Notes: generated from the sequence alone by a model not told the origin. A stretch of DNA of 64,000 nucleotides from an uncultured Bacteroidota bacterium (GCA_902626585.1 CACOGA010000002.1:1-64000); one strand, 5' to 3'; numbered from the stretch's first letter, positions 1 to 8,907 are shown. Program-made: numbers and translations.

Positions 1-817
1 TCCTGAATATTGTCCTGAGTGCGGTTCTAAACTATATAGAATTGAAGGTGAGGCAAATCACTATTGTTTAAATTGTAATGGATGTAAGCCACAAATTATT
101 GGAAGAATTCAGCATTATATTTCAAGAAAAGCTTTGGATATTGAAGGTTTAGGACAAGAAACAGTTGCATTGTTAGTTAATGCTAATCTAATTAATAACT
201 ATTCTGACCTATACGAATTAAAATTTGATCAGATTGTAGGATTAGAAAGAATGGCTGAAAAAAGTGCAAATAATCTTATTGAAGGGATTTTAGATTCTAA
301 AAATATCCCTTTTGAAAGAGTCTTATATGGTTTGGGTATCAGATATGTTGGTGAAACCGTAGCTAAAAAGCTGGCAAAGCATTTTGAAAATATTGATAAT
401 ATATTGAATTCTAATTTCGAAGAGCTAATCTCAGTGGATGAGATAGGGGAGAAAATCGCAAATAGTATAATTGAATTTTCACAAAACTTAGAAAATATAG
501 AAATTATTAATTCGCTTAAAAATCACAATATTCAATTTGAAATAGATGATTCAAATAAAAACGTATCATCTATTTTACATGGAAAATCTTTTGTGATCTC
601 AGGTGTTTTTGCAAACTTTTCAAGAGATGAATTAAAGAAATTAATAGAGACTAATGGTGGTAAAGTATCATCATCTATTTCCTCAAAAACCACTTATCTT
701 GTGGCGGGTTCTAATATGGGTCCAAGTAAAAAAGAAAAAGCAGAAAAACTAAATATTAAAATAATTTCTGAAAATGAATTAAGTAATTTAATTTCTGGCC
801 AGAATTTGTTGTTTTAG
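1..817 (+). CDS. ligA: NAD+-dependent DNA ligase LigA, 3' part (truncated by window edge)
   Basis: LigA seals nicks during replication and repair using NAD+. Reading frame 2 is open from the first base, so only the C-terminal ~271 residues are present; the TTG at 134 is internal, not a start. The first residues hold a Cys4 zinc finger (YCPEC ... YCLNCNGC) with the C-x2-C-x14-C-x5-C spacing of LigA. Helix-hairpin-helix repeats follow (DIEGLGQ, YGLGIRYVGE, VDEIGEK), then a C-terminal BRCT domain from about base 570 (GKSFVISGVF ... TTYLVAG). The adenylation domain with KxDG and the OB fold lie upstream of the window. It converges on the 5'-nucleotidase pair with an 8-base gap and no visible terminator. 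Confidence 0.95.
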   Translation, partial: PEYCPECGSKLYRIEGEANHYCLNCNGCKPQIIGRIQHYISRKALDIEGLGQETVALLVNANLINNYSDLYELKFDQIVGLERMAEKSANNLIEGILDSKNIPFERVLYGLGIRYVGETVAKKLAKHFENIDNILNSNFEELISVDEIGEKIANSIIEFSQNLENIEIINSLKNHNIQFEIDDSNKNVSSILHGKSFVISGVFANFSRDELKKLIETNGGKVSSSISSKTTYLVAGSNMGPSKKEKAEKLNIKIISENELSNLISGQNLLF

Positions 818-825
818 AAAACAAT

Positions 826-1731
826 TTAAATCATAATAAGATTTGAATTAAAAATCTTCTTGTTATCGCTGTCAAATGAGAAGTCAATTCTCCCTAAATA
901 TAGACCGAAACAACCAACTTGATTAATCAATACGTCATTCCCAATGTTATTTTTTACAATCACTGGTTTACTCATAAAGGTGTGAGTATGTCCTCCTATT
1001 ATCAGATCAATATTTCTTGTTGATTTAGCCAGATTTAAATCAGATGCTTTGTTTGGGAACTTTTCATATTTATAACCAAGATGGGAAAGGCAAACAACCA
1101 AATCACAATTTTCTATCTCTTTTAATTTATTGGCAATATCATTAGCTATATCAATAGGATTTAGATATTTTGTTTCTTTATATAAGTCTTTTGAAACAAT
1201 TCCTTCCAGTTCAATGCCTAATCCAAAAACTCCAATTTTGATACCTGATCTATTGTAAATTTTATAATCTCTGACTTTTGATTCTAAAATCGTATTTCTA
1301 AAATCATAGTTAGAGGAGATAATATCAAATTTTGCATTAGGTAACTGCTTATCTAAACCATCAATGCCATTATCAAAATCATGATTTCCAATTGTTATAG
1401 CATCATATCCCAACATACTCATCAATTTAAATTCTATCTCACCACCATAGAAGTTAAAGTAAGGTGTACCCTGAAATACATCTCCAGCATCAAAAAGTAG
1501 TGTATTTGGGTTTTTGCTTCTAATTTCTGAAATTAAAGTAGCCCTTCTTTCGAACCCTCCCTTGTTTGGAAATTCAGAATGATCTTTTGAAAAGGGTTCA
1601 ATGTGGCTATGAACATCATTAGTATGAAGTATGGTAATGTTTTTAATAGAACTACAACTATAGTTATTTAGAGCGAGTCCAACTGCAGCAGATCCGTAGA
1701 TTGAGTTTTTTATAAAGGTTTTTCTATTCAT
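826..1731 (-). CDS. 5'-nucleotidase family metallophosphoesterase (catalytic half)
   Basis: 301 residues. Metallophosphoesterase motifs are all visible: LHTNDVHSH (metal ligands), GDVFQG, GNHDFD, LSHLGY and GGHTHTF. This is the N-terminal catalytic domain of UshA/5'-nucleotidase-type enzymes, which dephosphorylate nucleotides in the periplasm; the substrate here is inferred. The N-terminus (NRKTFIK then a hydrophobic stretch) resembles a Tat-type export signal with RK in place of RR. The usual C-terminal substrate-binding domain is absent and is encoded by the gene just upstream, whose stop overlaps this ATG by 4 bases, so the two are co-transcribed and probably translationally coupled. Confidence 0.85.
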   Translation of the reverse strand: MNRKTFIKNSIYGSAAVGLALNNYSCSSIKNITILHTNDVHSHIEPFSKDHSEFPNKGGFERRATLISEIRSKNPNTLLFDAGDVFQGTPYFNFYGGEIEFKLMSMLGYDAITIGNHDFDNGIDGLDKQLPNAKFDIISSNYDFRNTILESKVRDYKIYNRSGIKIGVFGLGIELEGIVSKDLYKETKYLNPIDIANDIANKLKEIENCDLVVCLSHLGYKYEKFPNKASDLNLAKSTRNIDLIIGGHTHTFMSKPVIVKNNIGNDVLINQVGCFGLYLGRIDFSFDSDNKKIFNSNLIMI

Positions 1732-2480
1732 TGTATTCTAATAAATCTATTATCTGTAGCCAATTTTATTGTATCATTTTTTTTAAAATAATCAATCAGA
1801 ACATCCCTCATCTTGTAATTAATGTCGATTGTTTTTGTTGTTTCCCCTAAAAAATACATTTTATCTCCACCATCTAGAAGATAGTCAGTAGTCGCAACGT
1901 AATATTTTTTATTAATATTAATTATCTCTCCATCAATATTAGCATCATTCAAGCTATAATCATTATTTAACTTGATTTGTAAACCTCTAATGGGGTGTTG
2001 TAATTTGACCAATCTTAAATAATCTATCATTTTATTTATAGATTTTCCGTTTAATTCTAGTACAACAATTCTGTTTTCAAAAGGCATTAGTTCAAAAGCG
2101 GTTTTTTCACTGATATCTCCCTTAGAAATAATTGAACGTATACCTCCGTTATTCAATAGAACGATATCAATATTATTACCTGAAATTGCTTTGAAACGCT
2201 CGTTAGACATTTCAAATGTCGCATCAGCAAACATATTGCTTAAAGTACTATTTAATTCACCATCATTTTTCTTATAAGTTTCAAAAGAATACGAGATCGG
2301 TGTATTCATGAGAGACTCCTCCAATGTTTTTTTAAAGGGCAAATAAAATTTAACAATTGAAGAGTCAATCTTAATTAGTTGATTCACTTCTATATTGTTA
2401 ATTTCTGTCTTGTAATCAGATTTTTTTGTACAAGCAGAAAGAAATAGTAATAATAATAGGTTTACTAGTAGTAATCTCAT
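1728..2480 (-). CDS. 5'-nucleotidase C-terminal domain lipoprotein
   Basis: 250 residues with a lipoprotein signal (FLSAC, acylated Cys near residue 17). The body matches the 5'-nucleotidase C-terminal substrate-binding domain: LLNNGGIRS, ELMPFENRIVVLELNG, and TTDYLLDGGD near the end. It has no metallophosphoesterase motifs of its own. It is first in a two-gene minus-strand operon with the catalytic half (4-base overlap), so the pair most likely forms one periplasmic 5'-nucleotidase from two polypeptides. A -7 promoter element on the minus strand lies at 2489-2496, leaving almost no 5' leader. Confidence 0.85.
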   Translation of the reverse strand: MRLLLVNLLLLLFLSACTKKSDYKTEINNIEVNQLIKIDSSIVKFYLPFKKTLEESLMNTPISYSFETYKKNDGELNSTLSNMFADATFEMSNERFKAISGNNIDIVLLNNGGIRSIISKGDISEKTAFELMPFENRIVVLELNGKSINKMIDYLRLVKLQHPIRGLQIKLNNDYSLNDANIDGEIININKKYYVATTDYLLDGGDKMYFLGETTKTIDINYKMRDVLIDYFKKNDTIKLATDNRFIRIQ

Positions 2481-2481
2481 A

Positions 2482-2511
2482 TTGAAAACAAAGTTAAATT
2501 AGTTATTTTTG
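2482..2511 (+). promoter_or_regulatory. Bacteroidota-type promoter of the DUF6913 gene
   Basis: A -33 TTG (2482-2484) and a -7 TATTTTTG (2504-2511, consensus TAnnTTTG) are separated by 19 bases, the usual spacing for this phylum's primary sigma factor. The -7 runs directly into TTTAAC. The start codon follows at 2529, so the leader is very short. Confidence 0.65.
2489..2496 (-). promoter_or_regulatory. -7 promoter element for the split 5'-nucleotidase operon
   Basis: On the minus strand this reads TAACTTTG, matching TAnnTTTG, 8 bases before the ATG at 2480. It lies inside the divergent DUF6913 promoter (2482-2511), so the two promoters probably compete. No convincing -33 element was found. 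Confidence 0.45.
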
Positions 2512-2528
2512 TTTAACTACATTCAAAT

Positions 2529-3050
2529 ATGTTTATAAAATTCTTTAAAAATAGATCTAATAAAAAGTTTATAAATAAAGCACTAGAAAATAGGTTGCCC
2601 TCTGTAGATACTGGCATAATCCAAACAGTGGGTATAATACTAAATATTGGTGAATTTAAAGATTATGATAAGCTTAGAGATATTTTTAAAAATTATGGTA
2701 TTAATGAAAATAAAGTCAAGTTTATAGCATTTCTTTCTGAAAATGATACAAAATTAAATCACTGGGATTCTTATTTTGAATCTAAGGATTTTGGCTGGAA
2801 TGGGCTAATAAATAATCTAGATCTGCAAGAATTTATCGATATGAAATTTGATGCCTTAGTAAGTTATTATAAAAAAGATAACCTAGAACTTAATTATGCA
2901 ACTGCATGTTCTAAAGCAAATTTCAAGATTGGAATTTCTAATTACAACCAAAAGTTGAATGATATAATTATCGATATTAACCCGAATTTCATTGATATTT
3001 TTGGCAAAGAATTAGAAAAATATTTAACAGGTTTAAAGAAGATTGGCTAA
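2529..3050 (+). CDS. DUF6913 family protein of unknown function
   Basis: 173 residues, soluble, with no signal peptide or membrane segment. It resembles the flavobacterial DUF6913 family, often found next to bamD; this is recognition from the overall sequence and neighbourhood, not from a catalytic motif. Features include a basic N-terminus (KFFKNRSNKK), a central LNIGEF strand, and a C-terminal half with NYATACSKANFKIGIS and IDINPNF. There are no invariant residues from which to infer chemistry. It has its own promoter, divergent from the 5'-nucleotidase operon, and precedes bamD by 51 bases. Confidence 0.7.
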   Translation: MFIKFFKNRSNKKFINKALENRLPSVDTGIIQTVGIILNIGEFKDYDKLRDIFKNYGINENKVKFIAFLSENDTKLNHWDSYFESKDFGWNGLINNLDLQEFIDMKFDALVSYYKKDNLELNYATACSKANFKIGISNYNQKLNDIIIDINPNFIDIFGKELEKYLTGLKKIG

Positions 3051-3078
3051 CTAAGTTTTATTATCCATAATAAATTCA

Positions 3079-3086
3079 TAATTTTG
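3079..3086 (+). promoter_or_regulatory. -7 promoter element for bamD
   Basis: TAATTTTG matches TAnnTTTG and ends 15 bases before the preferred bamD ATG (3102). The TTG at 3084 that would extend the reading frame lies inside this element, which argues against it as the start. No clear -33 match. Confidence 0.5.
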
Positions 3087-3101
3087 ACCACCAAATTGCG
3101 C

Positions 3102-3887
3102 ATGAGGAAAGTTACATATTGCATATTAATCCTAATTTCACTTAGTGCCTGTAGTGAATATCAAAAAGCTTTGAATTCTGATGAGGTTTCTGTAAAATTT
3201 AATTTAGGTACAGAGTTATTTGATGCTGAGAAATATTCAAAGGCCTCAAGATTATTTGCTCAAATATTACCTCAGTACAGAGGAAGGCCACAGGCTCAAA
3301 AATTAACATATATGCAAGCAATGTGCTTCTATAACACAAGGGATTATAGTAGCTCCTCGTATCAAATGGAAAGATTTGTCAATTCATATCCCGACAGTGA
3401 AAAGGTAGAGGAAATGGCTTTTCTAGGAGCCAAAAGCTATTATTTAATGGCTCCAATTTTTTCAAAAGATTCTGAAGACACAAAAATTGCTATCGATAAA
3501 CTACAGGAATTTATTAATGCTTTTCCTGAATCTGAATATATTAGCGATGCCAACAATTTAATATTTGAGTTAGATTACAGACTTGAAATGAAAGAATTTA
3601 ATATTGCTCTACAGTATAACGTGCTAACGGATTATCAAGCTGCAATTAAGTCTTTTGAAAACTTCTTAATAGACTTTCCAGGATCAGAATTGAGAGAAAA
3701 GGCTATGTATTACAGATTTGATTCTGCCTATAAACTGGCTGTAAATAGCGTGGTTTGGAAACAAAAGGAAAGAATTGAAAATGCTGTTACTTATTTTAAC
3801 TCATTTAAAAATAACTATAATGATTCTGAGTTTTTGACTGAAATGGAGTCAAAAATGACAGAATTATCAGAAATAAATAATATTTAA
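3102..3887 (+). CDS. bamD: Outer membrane protein assembly factor BamD
   Basis: 261 residues. BamD is the essential lipoprotein of the BAM complex, which folds beta-barrels into the outer membrane. The signal peptide ends in a lipobox (SLSAC), and the mature part is tetratricopeptide-like helical repeats (FNLGTELFDAEKYSKA, AMCFYNTRDYSSS, FVNSYPDSEKVEEMAFLGA). I chose the ATG at 3102 over an in-frame TTG at 3084 because 3102 gives a normal short n-region and the TTG lies in the -7 element. It leads a run with rpoZ (11-base gap) and coaBC, an order common in flavobacteria. Confidence 0.9.
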   Translation: MRKVTYCILILISLSACSEYQKALNSDEVSVKFNLGTELFDAEKYSKASRLFAQILPQYRGRPQAQKLTYMQAMCFYNTRDYSSSSYQMERFVNSYPDSEKVEEMAFLGAKSYYLMAPIFSKDSEDTKIAIDKLQEFINAFPESEYISDANNLIFELDYRLEMKEFNIALQYNVLTDYQAAIKSFENFLIDFPGSELREKAMYYRFDSAYKLAVNSVVWKQKERIENAVTYFNSFKNNYNDSEFLTEMESKMTELSEINNI

Positions 3888-3898
3888 TTTTAAACAAA

Positions 3899-4228
3899 AT
3901 GGATATCAAAAATACAAACGCTGCTCAAACAACTAAGACTTACAATAGAGATGCTATTGAAAATCAAACTGAAAATATATATGAGGCCATCTCAATTATT
4001 TCAAAAAGAGCAGAACAGATAAAAGGGGATGTTAAAAAGGAGTTGATTGAAAAGTTAGAGGAATTTGCTACTTACAATGACAGCCTTGAAGAAATTTTTG
4101 AAAATAAAGAACAAATAGAAGTTTCAAAATTTTATGAAAGACTTCCTAAACCTCATGCAATTGCAATTCAAGAGTGGCTTGAAGATAAAGTCTACCACAG
4201 AGATAGCAATGAAGAAATAGAAGAGTAA
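3899..4228 (+). CDS. rpoZ: DNA-directed RNA polymerase omega subunit (Bacteroidota type)
   Basis: 109 residues. Omega helps assemble and stabilise RNA polymerase around beta-prime. The family signature is NIYEAISIISKRAEQI near residues 26-41, followed by the conserved flavobacterial tail (YNDSLEEIFENKEQIEVSKFYE, read in two parts, then LPKPHAIAIQEWL). It sits 11 bases after bamD and 2 bases before coaBC, so it is very likely co-transcribed with both. Annotation pipelines often miss this divergent form; the match to the Bacteroidota family is clear here. Confidence 0.88.
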   Translation: MDIKNTNAAQTTKTYNRDAIENQTENIYEAISIISKRAEQIKGDVKKELIEKLEEFATYNDSLEEIFENKEQIEVSKFYERLPKPHAIAIQEWLEDKVYHRDSNEEIEE

Positions 4229-4230
4229 TA

Positions 4231-5433
4231 ATGTCTGTACTAAGTGGTAAAAAGGTACTTCTAGGAATCTCAGGTGGTATTGCTGCTTATAAAACTCCAA
4301 ATTTAGTTAGATGTCTTGTAAAAAATGGGGCTGAGGTTAAGGTCGTCATGACCGACTCTGCTAAAGACTTCGTAACACCTCTTTCACTTTCTACGGTTTC
4401 AAAAAATCCAGTTTATTCCTCTTTTAAGTCAGATGATGATGATGCATTGTGGAATAATCATGTGGAGTTAGGTATCTGGGCTGACTTTATGCTTATTTGT
4501 CCAGCAACTGCAAATACTTTGTTTAAAATGGCTAATGGTAATTGTGACAATATTTTGTTAGCAACTTATTTATCTTGTAAAACTCAGGTTTTTTTCGCTC
4601 CAGCCATGGATTTGGATATGTATAAGCATCAGTCAACTAAAGAATCAATAAATAAATTAATTTCATTTGGAAATATATTAATTCCACCAGCCAGTGGTGA
4701 ACTAGCCAGTGGTCTTTCAGGTGAGGGTAGGTTACCTGAGCCTGAAGAAATAGTTGAATTTATTGATAATTTTTATTCCAAAGGTCTACCCTTAATAGGT
4801 AAAAAAGTTTTAATATCTGCTGGTCCCACTATTGAAGAAATAGATCCTGTGAGATATATTTCTAATTACTCATCTGGAAAAATGGGTTTTGCTCTAGCTG
4901 AGACTGCATTGATGCTTGGCGCTCAGGTTAAATTAGTTAGTGGACCAACTGACCAATCTATTAGTACAAAAAAAGTTAATCTTATCAAGGTTAAGACTGG
5001 TTCCGAAATGAGAAAAGTAATTTTAGAAAATTATTCTGATTCAGAAATAGTCATAATGGCAGCGGCTGTTTGTGACTACAAACCCAAAGAGTTTTCTAAA
5101 AAAAAGTTGAAGAAAGACAATAAAGAAATAAATATCAAGTTTGAAAAGACTGCTGATATATTAATGGAGCTAGGTAAAAGAAAAGAAAATCAAATTTTAA
5201 TTGGCTTTGCGCTTGAAAATAGTGAAGAACTAGTCAATGCAAAAAATAAGCTGAAAAATAAAAATTTAGATTTAATCGTTCTAAATTCATTAAATGATAA
5301 AGGTGCAGGTTTTGGTCATGATACAAACAAAGTAACTCTGATAAGCAGTTCGGGAAAAATAACTCCCTATAAACTTAAAGAAAAGACCGAGGTTGCAAAT
5401 GATATTTTTAAACATATAATCGAATTGGTTTGA
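4231..5433 (+). CDS. coaBC: Bifunctional phosphopantothenoylcysteine decarboxylase / phosphopantothenate-cysteine ligase
   Basis: 400 residues, full length for CoaBC (Dfp), which carries out two consecutive steps of coenzyme A synthesis. The N-terminal flavin-dependent decarboxylase half shows GGIAAYKTPNLVR, the active-site His region NHVELGIWAD, CPATANT, and PAMDLDMY in the substrate clamp. The CoaB half starts near residue 190 with ISAGPTIEEIDPVRYISN, followed by SSGKMG and the K-rich segment KKKLKKDN. The stop TGA overlaps the TTG start of the next gene (TTGA). Together with coaE at 13.8 kb, the window encodes three CoA-pathway steps. Confidence 0.95.
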   Translation: MSVLSGKKVLLGISGGIAAYKTPNLVRCLVKNGAEVKVVMTDSAKDFVTPLSLSTVSKNPVYSSFKSDDDDALWNNHVELGIWADFMLICPATANTLFKMANGNCDNILLATYLSCKTQVFFAPAMDLDMYKHQSTKESINKLISFGNILIPPASGELASGLSGEGRLPEPEEIVEFIDNFYSKGLPLIGKKVLISAGPTIEEIDPVRYISNYSSGKMGFALAETALMLGAQVKLVSGPTDQSISTKKVNLIKVKTGSEMRKVILENYSDSEIVIMAAAVCDYKPKEFSKKKLKKDNKEINIKFEKTADILMELGKRKENQILIGFALENSEELVNAKNKLKNKNLDLIVLNSLNDKGAGFGHDTNKVTLISSSGKITPYKLKEKTEVANDIFKHIIELV

Positions 5434-6317
5434 AGAGTAAACTATTAATAATCTTTTTATTTTTTTCAGGAATTTTAAATTCACAAGAATTAAATTGTGA
5501 AATAGTAGTTGAAGCAAGACAAACAGGTAATGAAAATCTTCAGATTTTTAAAACTCTTCAATCCCAGCTTACAGAATTTGTAAATAATACCAGTTGGACA
5601 AAAAAGCAAGTTCGACAGAATGAAAAGATTGATTGCACAATGTTTATTAACATCAGTTCGTATGAGAATGACACTTTTCAAGGTACCCTTCAAATCCAAT
5701 CATCAAGGCCAATATTTAACTCTTCATACAGCTCACCAACATACAATTTTAACGACAGAAACTTTTCATTTAGATACCAGGAATTTCAAAATTTAAACTT
5801 TAATGAGAATCAATTCGAAAACAATCTAGTTTCTGTTATTGCATTTCACATATATATGATTATTGGTATTGATGCTGATTCTTTTAAACTTAATTCTGGA
5901 ACTGTTTTCTTTGAACAGGCTCAAAAAATTCTTGATTTTTCTCAACAGCAAGGTTATAGAGGATGGAGCGCTGGTGATGGACTGCAATCCAGATATTATT
6001 TAATAGATAATATTCTTTCGACAACTTTCAAGGAATACAGAAATGTAATGTACGATTACCATATAAAAGGATTGGATATAATGGTTAATGAGCCAAAAGC
6101 CGCAAAAGAAGCTGTTGCAAAATCTATTCTTATGCTTGATCAAATGAATAGGAGAAGACCAAATTCTTATATCCTAAGGGTTTTTTTTGATACAAAATCT
6201 GATGAAATTTTAGATATATTTAGTGGTGGTCCTAGCGTTCCAGTAACAAATCTAATTTCAACCCTAACAAAAATAGCTCCTAATCACTCTGATAAATGGA
6301 GAAATATTAGTTTTTAA
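5430..6317 (+). CDS. porD: DUF4835 family exported protein, PorD-like (T9SS-associated)
   Basis: 295 residues. The signal peptide (LLIIFLFFSGILNS) is cut before Gln (QELNCEIV). The body matches the DUF4835 family, which sits between coaBC and recN across flavobacteria and has been named PorD, a type IX secretion-associated protein; the symbol rests on my memory of that naming. Visible motifs: NTSWTKKQV, CTMFINISSY, QIQSSRPIF, RNFSFRYQEFQNL and HIYMIIGIDADSF. Start is TTG at 5430, overlapping the coaBC TGA; there is no in-frame ATG before the signal peptide. Exact role in secretion is unknown. Confidence 0.78.
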   Translation: MKSKLLIIFLFFSGILNSQELNCEIVVEARQTGNENLQIFKTLQSQLTEFVNNTSWTKKQVRQNEKIDCTMFINISSYENDTFQGTLQIQSSRPIFNSSYSSPTYNFNDRNFSFRYQEFQNLNFNENQFENNLVSVIAFHIYMIIGIDADSFKLNSGTVFFEQAQKILDFSQQQGYRGWSAGDGLQSRYYLIDNILSTTFKEYRNVMYDYHIKGLDIMVNEPKAAKEAVAKSILMLDQMNRRRPNSYILRVFFDTKSDEILDIFSGGPSVPVTNLISTLTKIAPNHSDKWRNISF

Positions 6318-6357
6318 TCAAAAACAATTTTATTTTTAAGTACAAGAAAATACCAAA

Positions 6358-8010
6358 TTGCTTAAAAACTTATCTATAAAAAATTATTTGTTGATTGATG
6401 ACCTTTCGGTCTCTTTTAATAACGGGTTTACTGTTATTACCGGAGAGACTGGAGCAGGAAAATCGATATTAGTTGGTGGAATTTCTTTAATTCTAGGAAA
6501 AAGAGCCGACCTTTCAGTCAATCGGGACAAGTCTAAGAAGTGTATCATCGAAGGGGTTTTTGATATTGGTTCATTTAATTTGAAATCCGTGTTTGACGAA
6601 AATGATTTGGATTACGAGACAGAAACCATACTTAGAAGGGAAATTTTGGTTTCTGGAAAATCCAGAGCCTTTATTAACGATAGCCCAGTCAATCTGAATC
6701 AATTATCTATTATAGGATCTAAAATTATTGATATACATTCTCAACATCAAAATATTGAAGTTTTAAATAGTGAATTTCAATTTGAATTACTTGATTTAAT
6801 CTCAACAAATGAAGAAAATATTCGTACTTATAAAAAATTATATGAGGAATTTAAACTTAAATCTAAGGTTCTAGAGGAGTTAATCGAGAAAAAGCAAAGT
6901 TTAATTCAGTCAATGGATTACAATAAATATATTTTAGAAGAAATAGATAACTCTAATATTTTAGAGGAGGATTTGAATGACCTGGAAAACTTGCAAAACT
7001 CATTATCAAATTTTGAGGAATTTTCTAAAGAGTTAAATCAAAGTTCACAAATAATTTCTGATGATGACATCGGATTAATTTCATCTTTATCCAGATTGAA
7101 AACTTCAATCGATAAAATTTCAAATAATTCACAAAAATTCAATTCGATATCTGAAAGAATATTATCAATAAAAATTGATTTAGAGGATATTTCAAGTGAA
7201 ATTGATGATTCACTAAATTCTCTAGAACAAAATCCAGAAAAACTTAATACTATAATTAATAAGATTGATAAAATTAATAATCTGCTTAGAAAACATTCTT
7301 TAAACTCAGTTAATGAGTTATCGATATTTAGAGATAATTTAGCTGAAAAAGTTAATACAACCGAGAATATTGATGGTGAAATTGAACATCTTCAAAAGGA
7401 ATGTGAAAATCTAAAAATTAAATTGAAAAGTAGTGCAGTTAACATCCATGAAAAAAGAAAATCTGTAATCTTTGATTTAACGAGTCAAATTGAAAATGTA
7501 TTAAGTGAATTAGGAATGGTTAACAGTAAATTCAAAATAAACTTATCTAAAACGACAAATTTTTATTCGAATGGTATGGACTTGATTGATTTTGAGTTTC
7601 TTGCAAACAAAGGATATGAATTTAAAAAAATTCAAGATTCAGCCTCTGGTGGAGAGATGTCAAGAATAATGCTTTCAATAAAATCAATCATGGCTAAGTA
7701 TAAACAGTTGCCATCCATTATTTTTGATGAAATTGATACCGGAGTTTCTGGGGAAATTTCCAAAAAAATGGGGCTTATAATGAAGGAGCTTGGTACCAAA
7801 ATACAAACATTTTCGATAACTCATTTACCTCAAATAGCTGCCATGGGTGAGTCACATTTTATGATTTACAAAAATGATACTGATGGATATACAAAAACTA
7901 AGATTTCAAGGTTAAATGATAATGAGAGAATAGTTGAAATCGCTAAAATGTTAGAAGGTAATAATGCATCTGAATCTGCATATACTCATGCAAAGCAGTT
8001 GCTTAATTAA
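6358..8010 (+). CDS. recN: DNA repair protein RecN
   Basis: 550 residues. RecN is an SMC-like ATPase acting at double-strand breaks. The Walker A GETGAGKS is near residue 30, followed by the conserved IIDIHSQHQN motif. A long coiled-coil middle (about residues 150-370) separates the two ATPase halves. The C-terminal half carries the signature SGGEMSRIMLS and Walker B IIFDEIDTGVSG. Start is TTG at 6358 (MLKNLSIKNYLLIDDL), the position expected for RecN; no ATG lies nearby in frame. It follows porD after 40 bases and precedes fabI, which has its own promoter element. Confidence 0.95.
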   Translation: MLKNLSIKNYLLIDDLSVSFNNGFTVITGETGAGKSILVGGISLILGKRADLSVNRDKSKKCIIEGVFDIGSFNLKSVFDENDLDYETETILRREILVSGKSRAFINDSPVNLNQLSIIGSKIIDIHSQHQNIEVLNSEFQFELLDLISTNEENIRTYKKLYEEFKLKSKVLEELIEKKQSLIQSMDYNKYILEEIDNSNILEEDLNDLENLQNSLSNFEEFSKELNQSSQIISDDDIGLISSLSRLKTSIDKISNNSQKFNSISERILSIKIDLEDISSEIDDSLNSLEQNPEKLNTIINKIDKINNLLRKHSLNSVNELSIFRDNLAEKVNTTENIDGEIEHLQKECENLKIKLKSSAVNIHEKRKSVIFDLTSQIENVLSELGMVNSKFKINLSKTTNFYSNGMDLIDFEFLANKGYEFKKIQDSASGGEMSRIMLSIKSIMAKYKQLPSIIFDEIDTGVSGEISKKMGLIMKELGTKIQTFSITHLPQIAAMGESHFMIYKNDTDGYTKTKISRLNDNERIVEIAKMLEGNNASESAYTHAKQLLN

Positions 8011-8015
8011 AACAC

Positions 8016-8032
8016 TATATTTGTTTAACAAA
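8016..8032 (+). promoter_or_regulatory. fabI promoter -7 element with palindromic initiation region
   Basis: TATATTTG at 8016-8023 matches TAnnTTTG. Its last bases begin a near-palindrome TTTGTTTAACAAA (8020-8032), a block also present in the glyA promoter and partly in the DUF6913 promoter. ATG follows at 8043. The nearest upstream TTG is only 14 bases away, so no good -33 element was seen. Confidence 0.5.
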
Positions 8033-8042
8033 AAAATTAATT

Positions 8043-8858
8043 ATGTCAAATAATTTACTAAAAGGAAAGAGAGGAATTATTTTTGGTGCTTTAGATTCTA
8101 ATTCAATTGCTTGGATCACTGCAGAACGTGTTTTTGAAGAAGGTGGGACATTTGTTCTTACAAATGCCCCGGTAGCTATGCGAATGGGTCAAATTAACGA
8201 ACTAGCAGAGAAAACAAATTCTACCGTGATTCCTGCGGATGCTACATCACTTGAAGATTTAGAAAATTTGGTAATTAAGTCAATGGAAGTTCTAGGCGGA
8301 AAATTAGATTTTATTCTTCATTCCATAGGCATGTCGGTAAATGTTAGGAAAGGAAAATTATATACTGACCAAAATTATGATTGGACTCACAAAGGATTAG
8401 ATGTTTCTGCGATGTCCTTTCATAAGGTTATGCAAACTTTATATAAAAACGATGCAATGAACGAGTGGGGTAGTATCGTCGCTCTTTCCTACATGGCTGC
8501 TCAGAGAGTTTTTCCGGATTATAACGATATGGCTGATAACAAAGCTTTCCTTGAGAGCGTAGCCAGAAGTTTTGGATACTTCTTTGGAAAAGATAAAAAG
8601 GTTAGAGTAAATACAATTTCCCAATCACCAACTCCAACAACAGCTGGAAAAGGGGTAAAAGGATTTGACGGGTTTATAAAATACGCTGATAAAATGTCAC
8701 CGCTCGGCAATGCAACTGCTATGGATTGTGCCAATTATACAATTACTCTGTTTAGTGACTTAACTAAAAGAGTAACTCTTCAAAATCTTTATAATGATGG
8801 TGGATTCAGTAATATGGGTGTTAGCGACAGCATTATGGATATAATTGATAAGTCTTAA
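8043..8858 (+). CDS. fabI: Enoyl-[acyl-carrier-protein] reductase (NADH), FabI type
   Basis: 271 residues. FabI performs the last reduction of each fatty-acid elongation cycle. As in FabI, the nucleotide-binding region is a variant of the SDR motif (IIFGALDSNSIAW rather than TGxxxGIG). The catalytic Tyr-x6-Lys is visible as YNDMADNK, preceded by SYMAAQRVFPDY. LHSIGMSVN, VRVNTISQSPTPTTAG and NLYNDGGFSNMGVS are typical of the Bacteroidota enzyme. It is transcribed from its own promoter after recN. No terminator is visible after it; the 134-base gap downstream holds repeats. Confidence 0.92.
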   Translation: MSNNLLKGKRGIIFGALDSNSIAWITAERVFEEGGTFVLTNAPVAMRMGQINELAEKTNSTVIPADATSLEDLENLVIKSMEVLGGKLDFILHSIGMSVNVRKGKLYTDQNYDWTHKGLDVSAMSFHKVMQTLYKNDAMNEWGSIVALSYMAAQRVFPDYNDMADNKAFLESVARSFGYFFGKDKKVRVNTISQSPTPTTAGKGVKGFDGFIKYADKMSPLGNATAMDCANYTITLFSDLTKRVTLQNLYNDGGFSNMGVSDSIMDIIDKS

Positions 8859-8907
8859 CTCACTATTTTATTAAAAGACTAAACAACATCAGTGTGACAT
8901 TTTTAAC

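Noticed and set aside
3084-3101. TTG start for bamD
   Set aside because: The TTG lies in the TAATTTTG promoter element; the ATG at 3102 gives a normal lipoprotein signal.
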